DNA of 64,000 bases from Paramyrothecium sp. XJ0827 (lineage: Eukaryota; Ascomycota; Sordariomycetes; Hypocreales; Stachybotryaceae), in NCBI GenBank assembly GCA_020881915.1, contig JAJFPB010000009.1:310001-374000 (forward strand), written 5' to 3'. Within the stretch, counting starts at the first letter, position 1. Each line of letters begins with the position of its first letter. The notes under the pieces were generated by a model. The model worked only from the letters and a program-made list of their open reading frames with translations, did not search any database and was not told the DNA's origin. Below, piece by piece: positions 11,290 to 21,744 of this stretch. The position numbers and the translations under genes are program-made.

Positions 11290-12213
11290 ATGATTGACCA
11301 AGAAGCTATAAACAATGTCTTGGGTATTTTTCTGCCCATGATCCAATTGCATTCCCGGGAGTCAGCGGAGCCGTTCATCCTTGGGCTGTCTGGGCTCCAG
11401 GGTAGTGGCAAGTCAACATGGGCCACGGCTTTGTCTCAGTGCCTCACCTCACAACATGCACTCAACACGCGCATCGTGTCTTTGGATGATTTGTATTACG
11501 ATCATGCCGAGCTTGTGGCCATCAGATCCGCACACGTGGGAAATGGGTTACTGCAAACAAGAGGCCAGCCAGGAACCCACGATGAAGAATTGGCGCGGAA
11601 ATTCTTCGATCAGGTCAAAAGTGGCTCCTCTTCAATACAGTGGCCTTCATACGACAAAAGCCTACACAATGGAGAGGGAGGCCGCGTTCCCTTCAACGAC
11701 TGGGAGACTGTACCAAAGTCCGAAAAGATGGACGTCTTGATCTTCGAAGGCTGGTGTCTTGGCTTCAAGCCTTTGGCCCCTGAAGAGCTCAGCAAGAAGT
11801 GGCAGCAAGCAAAGAATGAACCCCGTACACAAGAGCAATCAATCCGCACGCTGGCAGACCACGAGTTACGTCATCTGGCAGTCATCAACCACAACCTCTT
11901 TCGGTACAACGAGTCTTTCACCGGCCCGCAATTCTTCGACGGCTTTCTGCATCTCAGCACGGACAAGCTCAATCACGTATACGAGTGGAGGCTGGATCAG
12001 GAGAGAGCGCTGAGAAAGCACAAACCGGGGATGACGGACGACCGAGTGGTTCAATTTGTGCGGGGCTATATGCCGGCATATGAACTCTTCCTGGATCGTC
12101 TGCAAAATGAGAACTTTTTTGCAGGAGCTGAGGCGGAGGGTCCTGCGGGCAAACATGTACAAGTAGTTCTGGACAAATCTAGAAAGGTCATTCACGTTAG
12201 AGAATTAGAGTAA
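11290..12213 (+). CDS. D-glycerate 3-kinase-like P-loop kinase
   Basis: A single-exon gene of 307 aa. Residues near 33-45 carry a Walker A loop (GLQGSGKST), followed by SLDDLYYDH, a stretch typical of the glycerate kinase/Tda10 group of the phosphoribulokinase-uridine kinase fold. The central IFEGWCLGF and the C-terminal HLSTDKLNHVYEWRLDQE stretch also fit that group. The plant member (GLYK) phosphorylates D-glycerate to 3-phosphoglycerate with ATP. No targeting signal is visible. The gene is divergently paired with a tartrate dehydrogenase/decarboxylase whose product would be D-glycerate, so the two reactions are consecutive. The exact phosphorylated position and substrate are inferred from family and context. 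Small unrelated kinases of the same fold, such as yeast Tda10 of uncertain role, are the main alternative. Confidence 0.83.
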   Translation: MIDQEAINNVLGIFLPMIQLHSRESAEPFILGLSGLQGSGKSTWATALSQCLTSQHALNTRIVSLDDLYYDHAELVAIRSAHVGNGLLQTRGQPGTHDEELARKFFDQVKSGSSSIQWPSYDKSLHNGEGGRVPFNDWETVPKSEKMDVLIFEGWCLGFKPLAPEELSKKWQQAKNEPRTQEQSIRTLADHELRHLAVINHNLFRYNESFTGPQFFDGFLHLSTDKLNHVYEWRLDQERALRKHKPGMTDDRVVQFVRGYMPAYELFLDRLQNENFFAGAEAEGPAGKHVQVVLDKSRKVIHVRELE

Positions 12214-12655
12214 TGTAGCAAAATTGAGTTCTTTAATTATTTCTGCCACCGTCAAACTTCAATCTTAACGGAGCCGTCCATGCATGATGGTAACGGCTTG
12301 TGCAAGCACAAACAAGTCGGACACGGACATGCCCGCACTGCGTTCTCGACCAGCATGGCCCCGTTCATGGCGACCACTTCGGTTGGTGCGGTCATTTCTT
12401 TGTCCGGCGCTAACCTCGTCCGCGCCGGCTAGAGACAAACCTTGGTTTGGGGAAAACCTGGGGCCCCGGGGGGAAAGATCAGGCGGAGGAAACTAATGGA
12501 GGGAACAAGGATGGCTCATTCAGCGGACTCGCAAACTGAGATGCGTATAAGATGTGTTGATGGTCGCCCTCTCCCATTGTTGTCTCAGACCGGGCTCGAC
12601 AGGACAGTCTTCCACAACAGCAACACATCATCTTTCACACTCCTCGTTGACCATC
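12214..12655 (+). promoter_or_regulatory. Promoter region of the MFS transporter
   Basis: The 442-bp gap holds the second CGG-N12-CCG site at 12389-12406 and a weak TATA-like element (TATAAGA) near 12546. The in-frame ATG at 12554 would extend the transporter by 34 residues of non-conserved sequence and is not preferred. Confidence 0.5.
12389..12406. promoter_or_regulatory. CGG-N12-CCG palindrome (copy 2)
   Basis: The site reads CGGTCATTTCTTTGTCCG and agrees with the 11003 site at 15 of 18 positions, including CATTTCT within the spacer. The three differences are all A/T exchanges. It lies about 250 bp before the transporter start. Confidence 0.6.
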
Positions 12656-14215
12656 ATGGCAGCCAGCATCGACCACAAGCCCCGCGATGACTTTGTCGAG
12701 TCTTCTGCCGACCCTGTCGAAAAGGGCGTCATGAACGAAGAAGGGGCCGACTACTCCGGGGCGGTCAAGAAGACAGACCCCGAAGAAATTCGTCTAGTCC
12801 GGAAGCTCGACTTTCGGATCATGCCTACGCTTTGGGCCATGTACTTCCTCAACTATGTAAGGAACTCGAGAGTTTTCTTGAAGTCGCGTGCTAACAGTCG
12901 TCTTTCTAGCTGGATCGTAATGCCATTGCTCAGGCGCGGCTGAACAACCTGGAGGATCACCTCGGCTTGGTGGGAACCCAATACAACACTTGCATCTCCA
13001 TTCTCTTCGTCGGGTACGCTTCAAGCTTAGCCTCCACAGATATGCTGAAGCTGACGGATTTCCAGTTACCTTCTTATGCAGATTCCATCCAACATGCTCA
13101 TATCCTCGAAATACGTTCGCCCTTCGATCTACATGGCTGTCTGCATGATGCTATGGGCCGTCGTCTCGGCCTGCACTGCGCTCGCAAAGGACTATACCGG
13201 CCTCGTACTCACTCGCTTCTTCCTCGGTGTTACTGAGGCCCCTTTCTATCCTGGTGCCCTTTACCTCCTTTCGATCTTCTACACCCGTAAAGAAATCGCG
13301 ACCCGGCTGTCGATCCTGTATTCGGGCAACATCTTTGCGACCTCCTTCTCCGGTCTCATCGCTGCGGCCGTCTTCAACACAATTGACGGTGCCCAAGGTC
13401 TCCATGGATGGCAATGGCTGTTCATCATTGAGGGCATCTTGACTTTTGTGGTCGGCATCATTGGAATGTTCACCCTAGCGGACAGTCCTTTGACTACCCG
13501 ATGGTTGACGCCCGAAGAGCGGCAGCTCGCTCACAACCGCATGGTGAAGGACACGGTCGGACTGCAGGAGAGCAAGGGTGCCAGGGCTGGTTTTGCTCAG
13601 GCCGTCAGGGACCCGCGACTTTGGCTGCTCTGCTTCATCCAGAACATGCACCTTTCCGCATGCTCCTTCAACAACTTCTTCCCAACGGTGGTTGGCTCTC
13701 TTGGATTCAACAAGACCATCACGCTCGTTCTCACTTGCCCACCTTACCTGGTGTCGGGTTTCGTCGGTTACCTCGCTGGACTGTCCTCCGGCAAGTACAA
13801 TGAGCGGACGTGGCACATTACGGTGTGCATGAGCGTTGCACTCGTCGGATACATTATCTCCTGCGCCACTCTGAACACGCCCGCCCGTTACATCGCGTGC
13901 TTCCTTTTTGCAAGCGGCGCGTACGCAGTAAACTCGATGATTCTCGGATGGGTCTCTGCTACTCTAGGCTCGACGCCCGAGAAGAAGTCCGTCAGCCTCT
14001 CGATCGTCAACGTCATTGCCAACGCGTCCTACATCTACACCGCGTACCTGTACCCGGCGAGTGATGGACCGCGTTACCTGACTGGTATGGCAAGCAACGC
14101 TGCATTTGCTACGATGTGCATTGCAGGCACTTGGGCTTTGAGGTTCTGGCTGGTTCGGACCAACAAGCAACTTGACCGATCAGGCAGCACGGACGTCACG
14201 CGATATGCGTACTAG
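12656..14215 (+). CDS. MFS anion:cation symporter (Dal5/Tna1/tartrate-transporter type)
   Basis: Three exons: 12656-12856, 12910-13013 and 13066-14215, giving 484 aa with exact phases. The start at 12656 gives the usual charged cytosolic N terminus before LVRKLDFRIMPTLWAMYFLNY, where helix 1 begins. The protein then has LDRNAIAQARL, a motif-A-like region, and RFFLGVTEAPFYPGALYLLS, which mark the anion:cation symporter family (allantoate, nicotinate, pantothenate, phthalate and tartrate carriers). Around twelve hydrophobic helices can be counted. It should sit in the plasma membrane and import an organic anion with protons. Its neighbours on the left are a tartrate-type dehydrogenase and a glycerate kinase, and it shares a nearly identical promoter palindrome with them. 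Tartrate or a related dicarboxylate is therefore the likely cargo, by inference. Confidence 0.9.
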
Positions 14216-14549
14216 AGCGACTTGTTGTAATGGGGTATCATTGTTGATAGGCTATTGTATATCGCTTGGTTTTCGGATAATCGTACATTTGTGTTAGCTT
14301 TCAAGGTGCGGCACACTGATTGTAACCACGTCTTGGGCACCCAATCGTGATGTCACCCCATGAACCTCCAAAGGCTACTATGCTCCCCCACCAACTGACT
14401 TGGTATGTGCTTTTCGCATGTTTGAGAGCCATTCAGGTAATCGGACCACTCAAGATTGTTTGGAATGTTCGCCATAGTGAAGGACTGAAAACAGAATAAA
14501 ACCATCCAATGGCAGGCCATCCCTTGCAGTTAATTCATCCAATTCATGT
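14216..14549. other. Short convergent intergenic region
   Basis: The 334 bp lie between the 3' ends of the transporter and the MHR-only regulator. No gene or strong signal is seen. Confidence 0.6.
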
Positions 14550-16795
14550 CTATGTTAGATAATTCCAGGTCGGATCGATAGAGGCATCAAACTCCGCGGC
14601 AACAAGGAAGGGATTGTCGATGGCGCTGAAGGAACTAGCGAACAGTTGATCATACCACATCATCGGCTGTTGCCCTTCTGCTAACTCTGCGCCGATTGTT
14701 TCGCCCAAAGTTGATAGCCCTACGGCGGAAGTGCTTGGGGGATCTTGGCCATAGCCGAGGGCGCTAGAGTCACTAGGGTACAACTGATTCTGAGACATCT
14801 GTGTGGAAGGCGTCGTGAGCTGTCGCCAATCCGGCGCATCTTGTGCAGAAGCAGTTCGTGAAGTCGTCCCTGGGGGCCAATTGCTGCCCTGGCTGTCAAC
14901 AATGTTTCGTATATGGGGCGTTCGGTTGGACTCGTTCGCATGGAAACCACTGTCAATTTCCCTGCCGCGTTCTGGATCAGTCACTGTTGGTCTTCGCTTT
15001 TGAGGTCTGGATTGAGGCCCATTCTCTCGCAACTGCTGCTCCACTCTTGAACCTTCAGTCAAATCCACCATAGATGGTCCTGTGTTGCGCGAGTTGGCGA
15101 ACTCTTTGATTGCTGATATCAGTTCGTCTACGGCTCCTTTGCAATATTCCGGCCATGACGTGCCGCGCATGGCCAAGTGGCTGAGCATTTCCTTGCCAGC
15201 TTTCACGTTTCTGCTTTGCATCAGTACGCGAAAGCTGAATCATAGAGAGAGAACCGTAAATCTTCTTACCTGAGTGCGCTCTCCAATGGAACCTGTCCCT
15301 CACAAGCTGCATGAATAAGAACGAAAGCGCTAATCCAGACTGCGTAGGTGAGAGATGGCCACACTAATGGCGTATCAAGTCCTGGCCCTGACTGGTGGGA
15401 CGTTAACCGGAAATCTCTTCTATGTCGCCTGAACAATATACATATGGACTTGGCGGCTGAGGCACAGGACTGAAAGGCGGAAGCGTAAGAGATGGTGGCG
15501 GATTCTGTAGCCAATCCTGGTCGGTTGAGCCCAATAGTCGACTCATGTTGGAGGACTAGGAGCATCATTCGATGGCAAGGACTGATCAGTGGCTGATCAT
15601 TCACTTCAGAGTCACTAGCATCTTCTGATCGTGCGTCGTTCTCAACAATGTCCTGTATTTCATTCGACCACTTCGCCAATTCAGTCTGCACAAAGGCTGC
15701 CCTGTCGGCCGTGTCATGACGCTTTAGGATGGCTTTGTTCCTCAATTCCAGAATAAGTCCTCGGATTCGGGCATGTTTGGCTACGTATGTGAGCAAAGCG
15801 AGTCTCTTTGCATCCTCTGCCGCTGCGGATTCGCTGTGCTGCTCCTCCCCGGGGTAGCAGACATCGATGTCATCGTCCTGGATGTCGAGAGGAAGGCCAA
15901 GGAATTGGCAAAGCATTCTCTCCAGGATGTAAATGCACCAAAAGACCCGTCTCCGTGTTATGGCGACATCGGGCGTGAAGAAAGGGAAGCGGGCAGGACA
16001 GCGATGGAGGCCAAGATGGAAGGCCATGCGAACAATCAAGCCGCCAAGTCGAGATGCCGCATTGAGGCGCAACATGGAGGTCAGAAAGAGCTGGATAGAT
16101 AGGGCAGCTTGGGTTGCCCGGATGGATGCGGGCTGGCTGAGGGCAAATTGGGAACTTGCGACAGCTTCCTCAATGTCTTGGAAGACAAGGCACGAAGGTA
16201 TAGGCTTTGTGAAAGGTGAGCCCTGACGGCTATCGGCGAGAGAAATGGACAGAACTGATTTGACAATCACTCGCTCCAGTGGACCCAAAGAGCTGATGCC
16301 TTCTCTGGAAGCCTTTTCGAAGCTTTGCAAGACATCCGGACCATGTAGAAATGGAAGAGGCGGATGCCAGAGCTCAAAGTAATTTTTAGACCAGTCCACC
16401 AAGTCTTCAAAGTCGGCTTGTGCAAGGCCTGTGCCCAAGGCCTGAACTACCTCTTCAGGTCGCCACAGCCCTTGTCTCTGAGAGGATTCGGTCGTCTCTG
16501 CTCCCGCGAGCTGGTCATCTTCCCCCGGGACCAGATCACTCTTTGCTTTGGCCTGCGTTCTCAACGCTGATTTCCTCGCCAGCCTCAAGTACACAGCCCG
16601 GATGTAGTATATCCCGCTACTGCTGCCGATGAAACGGGGCACGTCGTGCTCGCCCGAGTCCCGCATCAAGCCATATTCGCGGGCGGGCTGCGGACCGGAA
16701 ACGGACCGCTTTCGCTTGAGGGCTTCCGGTGGATATCCGGGAGTGGAGCACGTCGCTGTGTCTGAGACGCTGAAGGGAGACTGCTGGGCAGCCAT
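14550..16795 (-). CDS. Fungal transcription factor with regulatory domain but no zinc cluster
   Basis: Two exons, 15270-16795 and 14550-15210 (intron 15211-15269), give 728 aa. The N-terminal 60 residues are polar and end in PRFIGSSSGIYYIR, the stretch that in many fungal regulators follows the zinc cluster and linker. A Fungal_trans (PF04082) middle homology region follows, including LGGLIVRMAFHLGLHR and RRRVFWCIYILERMLC, and then a Gln/Ser/Pro-rich C-terminal tail that could activate transcription. No Cys6 cluster is present in the frame, nor on this strand in the 277 bp before the start. The missing domain is instead encoded by the divergent neighbour at 17073. A nuclear regulator of the adjacent transporter and enzymes is a reasonable inference. 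It may need a DNA-binding partner. Confidence 0.82.
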
Positions 16796-17072
16796 GGTGA
16801 GTAAGTAGGATTAATCACATGCTCGGGTATGCGCTCGAGAGATTCCCCGGATTTGCAAAGCTGCATGAGTGAACAAGCATGGTTGAAGTGAGTCCGTGAG
16901 GAGCCGTTCCGCTAGTGAGTCCAATGGCATGTTTCACGGACAAATGAAACTCCGGTGGTGGGGTTGAGAGCTTCACAGAATCCAACGACGTCTGGATTCT
17001 TTCGGTATTCTACTCTACCGAATAGCAATAAGGGCTTTCTTCTCGCGATCGAGCGGAGTAAAAAGAGAAAAC
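16796..17072. promoter_or_regulatory. Shared promoter of the two regulator genes with CGG-N12-CCG site
   Basis: The 277-bp divergent promoter contains CGGACAAATGAAACTCCG at 16937-16954. Spacing is identical to the two sites at 11003 and 12389. Its left half CGGACAAA matches the reverse complement of the 12389 copy, but the rest of the spacer differs. This would allow autoregulation. Confidence 0.5.
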
Positions 17073-17884
17073 ATGGCTACGGCAGCCGACTCCGAGTTGA
17101 GTCCGATTGCTTGCAGCCTCTGCCGGCAGAAGAAGCGCAAGGTGCGTTGTTTACGTCATACCATAACCTGGTTTATTTCATGTACGCGGACTAATGGGCC
17201 ACCGCAGTGCGACCGTCGTTTGTTTGTCATCTCCCGTTTCTTAATTGAGTGGTTTCATCTTATCTACGGATGCTGACCTACCGCCGGTGACAGTCCTTGG
17301 TGCTCCCAGTGCGGTAATGAGCCGACAGGGTGCCATTACCCTGACCAAAATAAAAGGTTCGCTCAGCCTACACTCATCAAAAACTTGAGTTGACTGGAAA
17401 TTACAGAGGAATTCCAATCGGGTTCATAAATCGACTTGAAGCCCGTTTGTTGGAAACGGAAAATGCCCTCTATCAAGTTTTGCAAAAGTTTAGCCACCCA
17501 GACGACAATCAGCCAGGTTTGCTAGACCATGGGGAGAAAAGCAAATCTCAACGCCTGGATGAGTGGGAGAGTCTTCCTTTACAATCTCTAGAAGACATAC
17601 AGCATTGGTACTTCTGCAAAACCGGGCGACAATCCCCCAGCACAATAATGAGACCGCCAGACACAGGGCCGAGCGTGAGCAGCCCACTTGCGCCAGGACG
17701 ACCAGATCCTACTGCTGGCCCATCGCCTTTGAATCTCTCAGGTATGGCAGAGAATGCTCATCAGATTCCTGATTTTCCAAGTGCTGCAAGCGGAGAGGAA
17801 CCCGGTACACTTCTAAGCCCAACTCTAGAGCCCACGGGCAAGGCCAAAACCCTCGGAAAGAAGAGCCCCAATTTATACTTCTAA
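17073..17884 (+). CDS. Small Zn2Cys6 protein without regulatory domain
   Basis: Four exons: 17073-17141, 17208-17221, 17294-17356 and 17407-17884, giving 207 aa with exact phases. Splicing builds a complete cluster (IACSLCRQKKRKC, then CDRRFPWCSQCGNEPTGC). It is followed by NKRGIPIGFINRLEARLLE, a likely linker and dimer helix, and a Pro/Ser-rich tail that ends at 17884. The second exon is only 14 nt and its donor (GTTTGT) is non-ideal, yet it is the only choice that keeps the cluster intact. No middle homology region follows; the next 760 bp contain none. It may be a naturally short factor, or a truncated one. It is divergent from a regulator that has the middle homology region but lacks a zinc cluster, and the pair may act together. 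Confidence 0.78.
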
Positions 17885-18653
17885 GAGACTCAACACCATC
17901 AGTGCTTAGCAGACACTCAACCATGGATAGTCGCGTCTACTCCGTGTTCCGACTCATAAATCGGTAGCTTTCGAATTGTTAAGCGAAGTTCTCGACTAGC
18001 TTAAATGTGGTATGTATCCGTCATTGGCAAGTATCCTCATCCACAGAAAGATTAGAGAGCATAAATTATGGAGATGAATTCGCTCATCAAGCTACAGGCT
18101 ATAATCTGAGACATAAACTACCTGCATGGGCCGAACATCCCTGGCCATGCCTGGAGAACGGCGAAATCAAGACAATCACAACAGCCTCAAATCTGAGTTC
18201 GAGAAAGATAGTTTATTGTATTTAGAGTCAAAATATGGCAAAATTAATCTTATCCTTTGATGCTCTTGGCGAATTGAGTGGCACCAGGAAAGGATCTGCA
18301 GGTTCCTCAACACGACATGTCTGGGTAGATGGGACAAGATGCGTAGGGATACTAATGTAGAGATTGATTTACAAGTACTAGTGACTACCTTAGTAAGTTT
18401 GGGGGGATCTGTAAAGCTGTCTAGTAGATTGACCAAAAGAATCAATTGCGTCATTTTGCATGAGTAAATAGGAGCGATGACAAGCGATGGGCCCGTTGTA
18501 TTGCAAGCCTGTATAACCATTGAATACGACCAAAAGCCATTGACGAACGGGATGGCTTCGGCGGCACTCGAAAATGAGACTGCACGGCGGTCATATTGCA
18601 GAAAACCTCGAGGCAACTAACAAGTCTACCAAGTTGCTCAAAAATACATTGTA
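17885..18653. other. Intergenic region, no gene recognised
   Basis: The 769 bp between convergent genes are moderately AT-rich. The 146-aa minus-strand frame at 18176-18616 has no recognisable domain and no splice support. No continuation of the zinc-cluster gene is found. Confidence 0.55.
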
Positions 18654-20947
18654 TCATGACAGATCTTTGACAACTTGGTCAATAGCATTCCTGAACCTTG
18701 TCTGAATGGCTCGACGATTGAGCTTCTGCGTAGCAGTCACAAGGCCCTAACATTGAGTTAGCAAACGCATCATCTATTGATATGGCAGAGGCCTTACGCT
18801 TGGTGGCAGCCACTCGACATCGGTAATAACAACGCCAGCAACTATTTCCATCCCTACAAGGCCTGCCCGTTTGCCCGTAGTCTGCAGATCATTGAGAACC
18901 GCTTTACGAACCTTTTGGCTCGAGTGAATGTCGTGCTCCTCGACGCCTAGTTCCTTGGCCAAACCAGGAAGGACTCTGTCATTCGGCCAAATTATGGCGA
19001 TTGGGCGCGTCATTTCGGCATTGGCGTAAACCATGACATTGGCCACCGTCTGTGCACCTCTATACACAGACTCGAGTTTTTCCAGGGCAATATACTCGCC
19101 TCCTTGCATTTTGACCAGATTTTTCACACGGTCAATAAGCCGTAGATGACCATCAGCATTAAATTCTCCGATATCACCAGTCTTGAACCAGCCGTCAGGA
19201 GTGATTGCTTTCGCGGTTTCTTCGGGGTTGTTGTAGTACTCTTTGATGACTGGTTTGCCTTTGATCCAAACCTCTCCCTGTGGTACTCCGTCGTCAGTCG
19301 TATAACCTATATCAGGAACGGATACGAGTTTGATTTCGACAGAGCCGCCAGGAGGACCTATTGCGTCGACCGAATATTCAAGCGGAGAGCCTAGGCTGCC
19401 ATTGGCGCATGTTTCAGTCAGGCCATATCCGAGAAGCATTGGACCCATCACCAAGGATATGAAGTTCTTGGTGTCGGCCGCGATGCTGCTGCCTCCATTC
19501 ATAGTGAACCTAAGGCGGCCACCAGCCTGTTCCCGAACTTTGCTAAAAACGAGACCATCGAAGAGGTTGGCGCCAGGCAGTTGGTTTCGTATCATAAAGT
19601 TCTTGTAGGCAAAAGCAGTCCAGAACAGGTTTCTGACAGGGAAGCTCGAGGCATTGACTTTGGCAATTACGCCTTTCTTAATTGTCTCCCAGACTTGAGG
19701 CACACCAACCATAACGGTAGGCCTCAGAGCTCGCATGTCTCCCGCGCAGTTACGGACAGAGGTATCTGCCAGCGTCCGAGGACTCCCGTAGCCTAAGGTT
19801 CCCCCGATGAACATAACTAGATATTCAAGAGCCATTTCCAGAATGTGAGCAAGTGGAAGATATTGGAGGACAACCTCATTGTCAGTGACAGTATCGTGAA
19901 CACAGGTGTGTAAGCCCGCCACTATGGTAAGTGGTCAGCCCAAATCTGCCAATAGAGAATAAGGTAGTCGGTATCAAACGAGAGACGAACCAGCAGCAAC
20001 AAGAGCTTCATTGGTAATACAAGCACCTTTGGGTGCGCCCATAGACCCTGACGTATACATGATGCAATATAAATCCGTCGGGTCGGGTGAGGCCTGATCG
20101 ACCATGTTGTCCTCGCCGAGCTTTCGGAGCTCCTCGAATGTAATGACATCGATTCCTGGGTTTGAATTCTTGAATGAATCAATTTCACCATCTGTGTGGA
20201 AGACGGATGCTTCATTGACAATGACAGTTTTGATACCAGCTTTGTGGATGGGACCTGCTGCGGTCTTGAGTAGGTGGGGATCGGTGTACATAGCGCTGCA
20301 TTGAGATTCGAGAAGCGTGTGCTCGACACCTACCTCACCGAGCGTGTCGTAGGCCGTTACAATCGTAATATTCTGTGAGGCGCACCCGTGCGACATGGAG
20401 ATCCATTGTGCGCTAGTAGGGTGAAGATTTAGCCAAGATGGATCGGTAATAGATCCGCTCATCAACCATGGTTGCCATTCCGGAAGAAAGTAAAGGCATA
20501 CCTGGTGCTGCCGAATAGATGCAGCTTAGATTGTGAACTCAAGCCCAGTTTTCGTAGGCCGGAACCAATTTCAAGAACTTGTTTCTGATACTGACTGTAG
20601 CTAAGAAATTCATAGTCCGATAATTCAAAGTATTGCCATTCTTTGGAGACATCTTGCGTCTGACCATCAACTTTCTTCTTGGTCACCTTGACCTCCTTAT
20701 GCAGCTTCACAAGCTTTCGAAACCCGACAGCGTTGTTGTTGGGATAGAGGGAGGCGCTGCGGCGGACTATATCGAAAACAGTATGGACGTCGGGCGCGGG
20801 GCGGTCGATCAGGCCGTCTCTGGCTTGTGGATGCCGGCGTGGTATCGTCTCGCCGGGAATCTTGTCATATCCGGCAACCTCGACGGAAAACGGACGCTGG
20901 TGGACCGGGAGCAGGGGCACCGGACCCGTCCTATAATCTTGAGCCAT
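18654..20947 (-). CDS. Long-chain fatty acyl-CoA synthetase (Faa1/Faa4-like)
   Basis: Four exons: 20502-20947, 19991-20412, 18798-19921 and 18654-18746, giving 694 aa with exact phases. This is a member of the AMP-forming synthetase family that activates long-chain fatty acids with ATP and CoA. Visible motifs are the nucleotide loop YTSGSMGAPKG, the GYGLTETC motif, and the hinge region WFKTGDIGEFNADGHLRLID followed by KNLVKMQGGEYIALEKLE, the fatty-acid signature area. The Thr usual in the loop (SGSTG) is Met here. The N terminus (PGETIPRRHP) resembles fungal Faa1/Faa4 enzymes. The C terminus ends in Asp-Leu-Ser and is not a clear peroxisomal signal, so cytosol/ER or lipid-droplet location is more likely. 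It is not obviously linked to the neighbouring tartrate block. Confidence 0.92.
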
Positions 20948-21744
20948 CTGTGCGTGTGGCGCAATCGGCAGCTACTTTCTGGACAATTGAGCTCGCGACA
21001 GAGATACAGCGCAGCATATGTAAACGCTTGTATGTGAGAAGAGGGCCACTTGCCAACTTGATTGAAAGCGGAGGAATCTGACAGCGGGCGCGACGGGTTA
21101 AGGTCCACCAGAACGTGAGCCACCCCCAACGGACGAGTCGCAGGCTTGATCCTTGGCACTCAACAAATCTCACCAATTATAAGCATTGAAAGCAACATCA
21201 GATTTGTCAGACGGCACTAGCTGCTTGTTGCAGGCTGTGCTTTTCGTTGTACTACCATGGGGAGCATGGAACGGCCATGCCTCCCTACTTCTGGCCGCTG
21301 ACGAAGCGGTAAAGTTATCTCGGTGTTGAACAAACATCAAGATTTGGAACAAAAATCTTACCTGACCAACTAGGTTTATTGTATGGCAACGGAAATTTCC
21401 GCAGACTAACATTTTCTAATCAAATTTTCTCAACTGACCTTGCGCGGCCACATAGAAGAGTTGAATAGCTTACATATCTTCGGAAACATTAGTTCGGTAT
21501 TGTGTGATGTAACCAATCCACAAGCCTGGCTTGGCCCTGTGTCCTAAAACTATACAGTTTCAGACGTTTGAAGTTTGAAGCAATGAAACAGATAAGTTTT
21601 TTGTTTCTGAAGTTGTGAGAATATCGTAAAGAAACCACTTCTCAATTTCTCCGTGCTATCGTACAAGTACTGTTAAATGCGTGAAACAATATGATTTTGC
21701 GCCTACGTCCAGTCATACTCATTCCTCTTCTTATTTCTGCTCCC
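20948..21744. other. Intergenic region, no gene recognised
   Basis: This contains the upstream region of the acyl-CoA synthetase and the 3' flank of the pectate lyase. Several short frames occur but none shows a domain or signal peptide. Confidence 0.55.
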
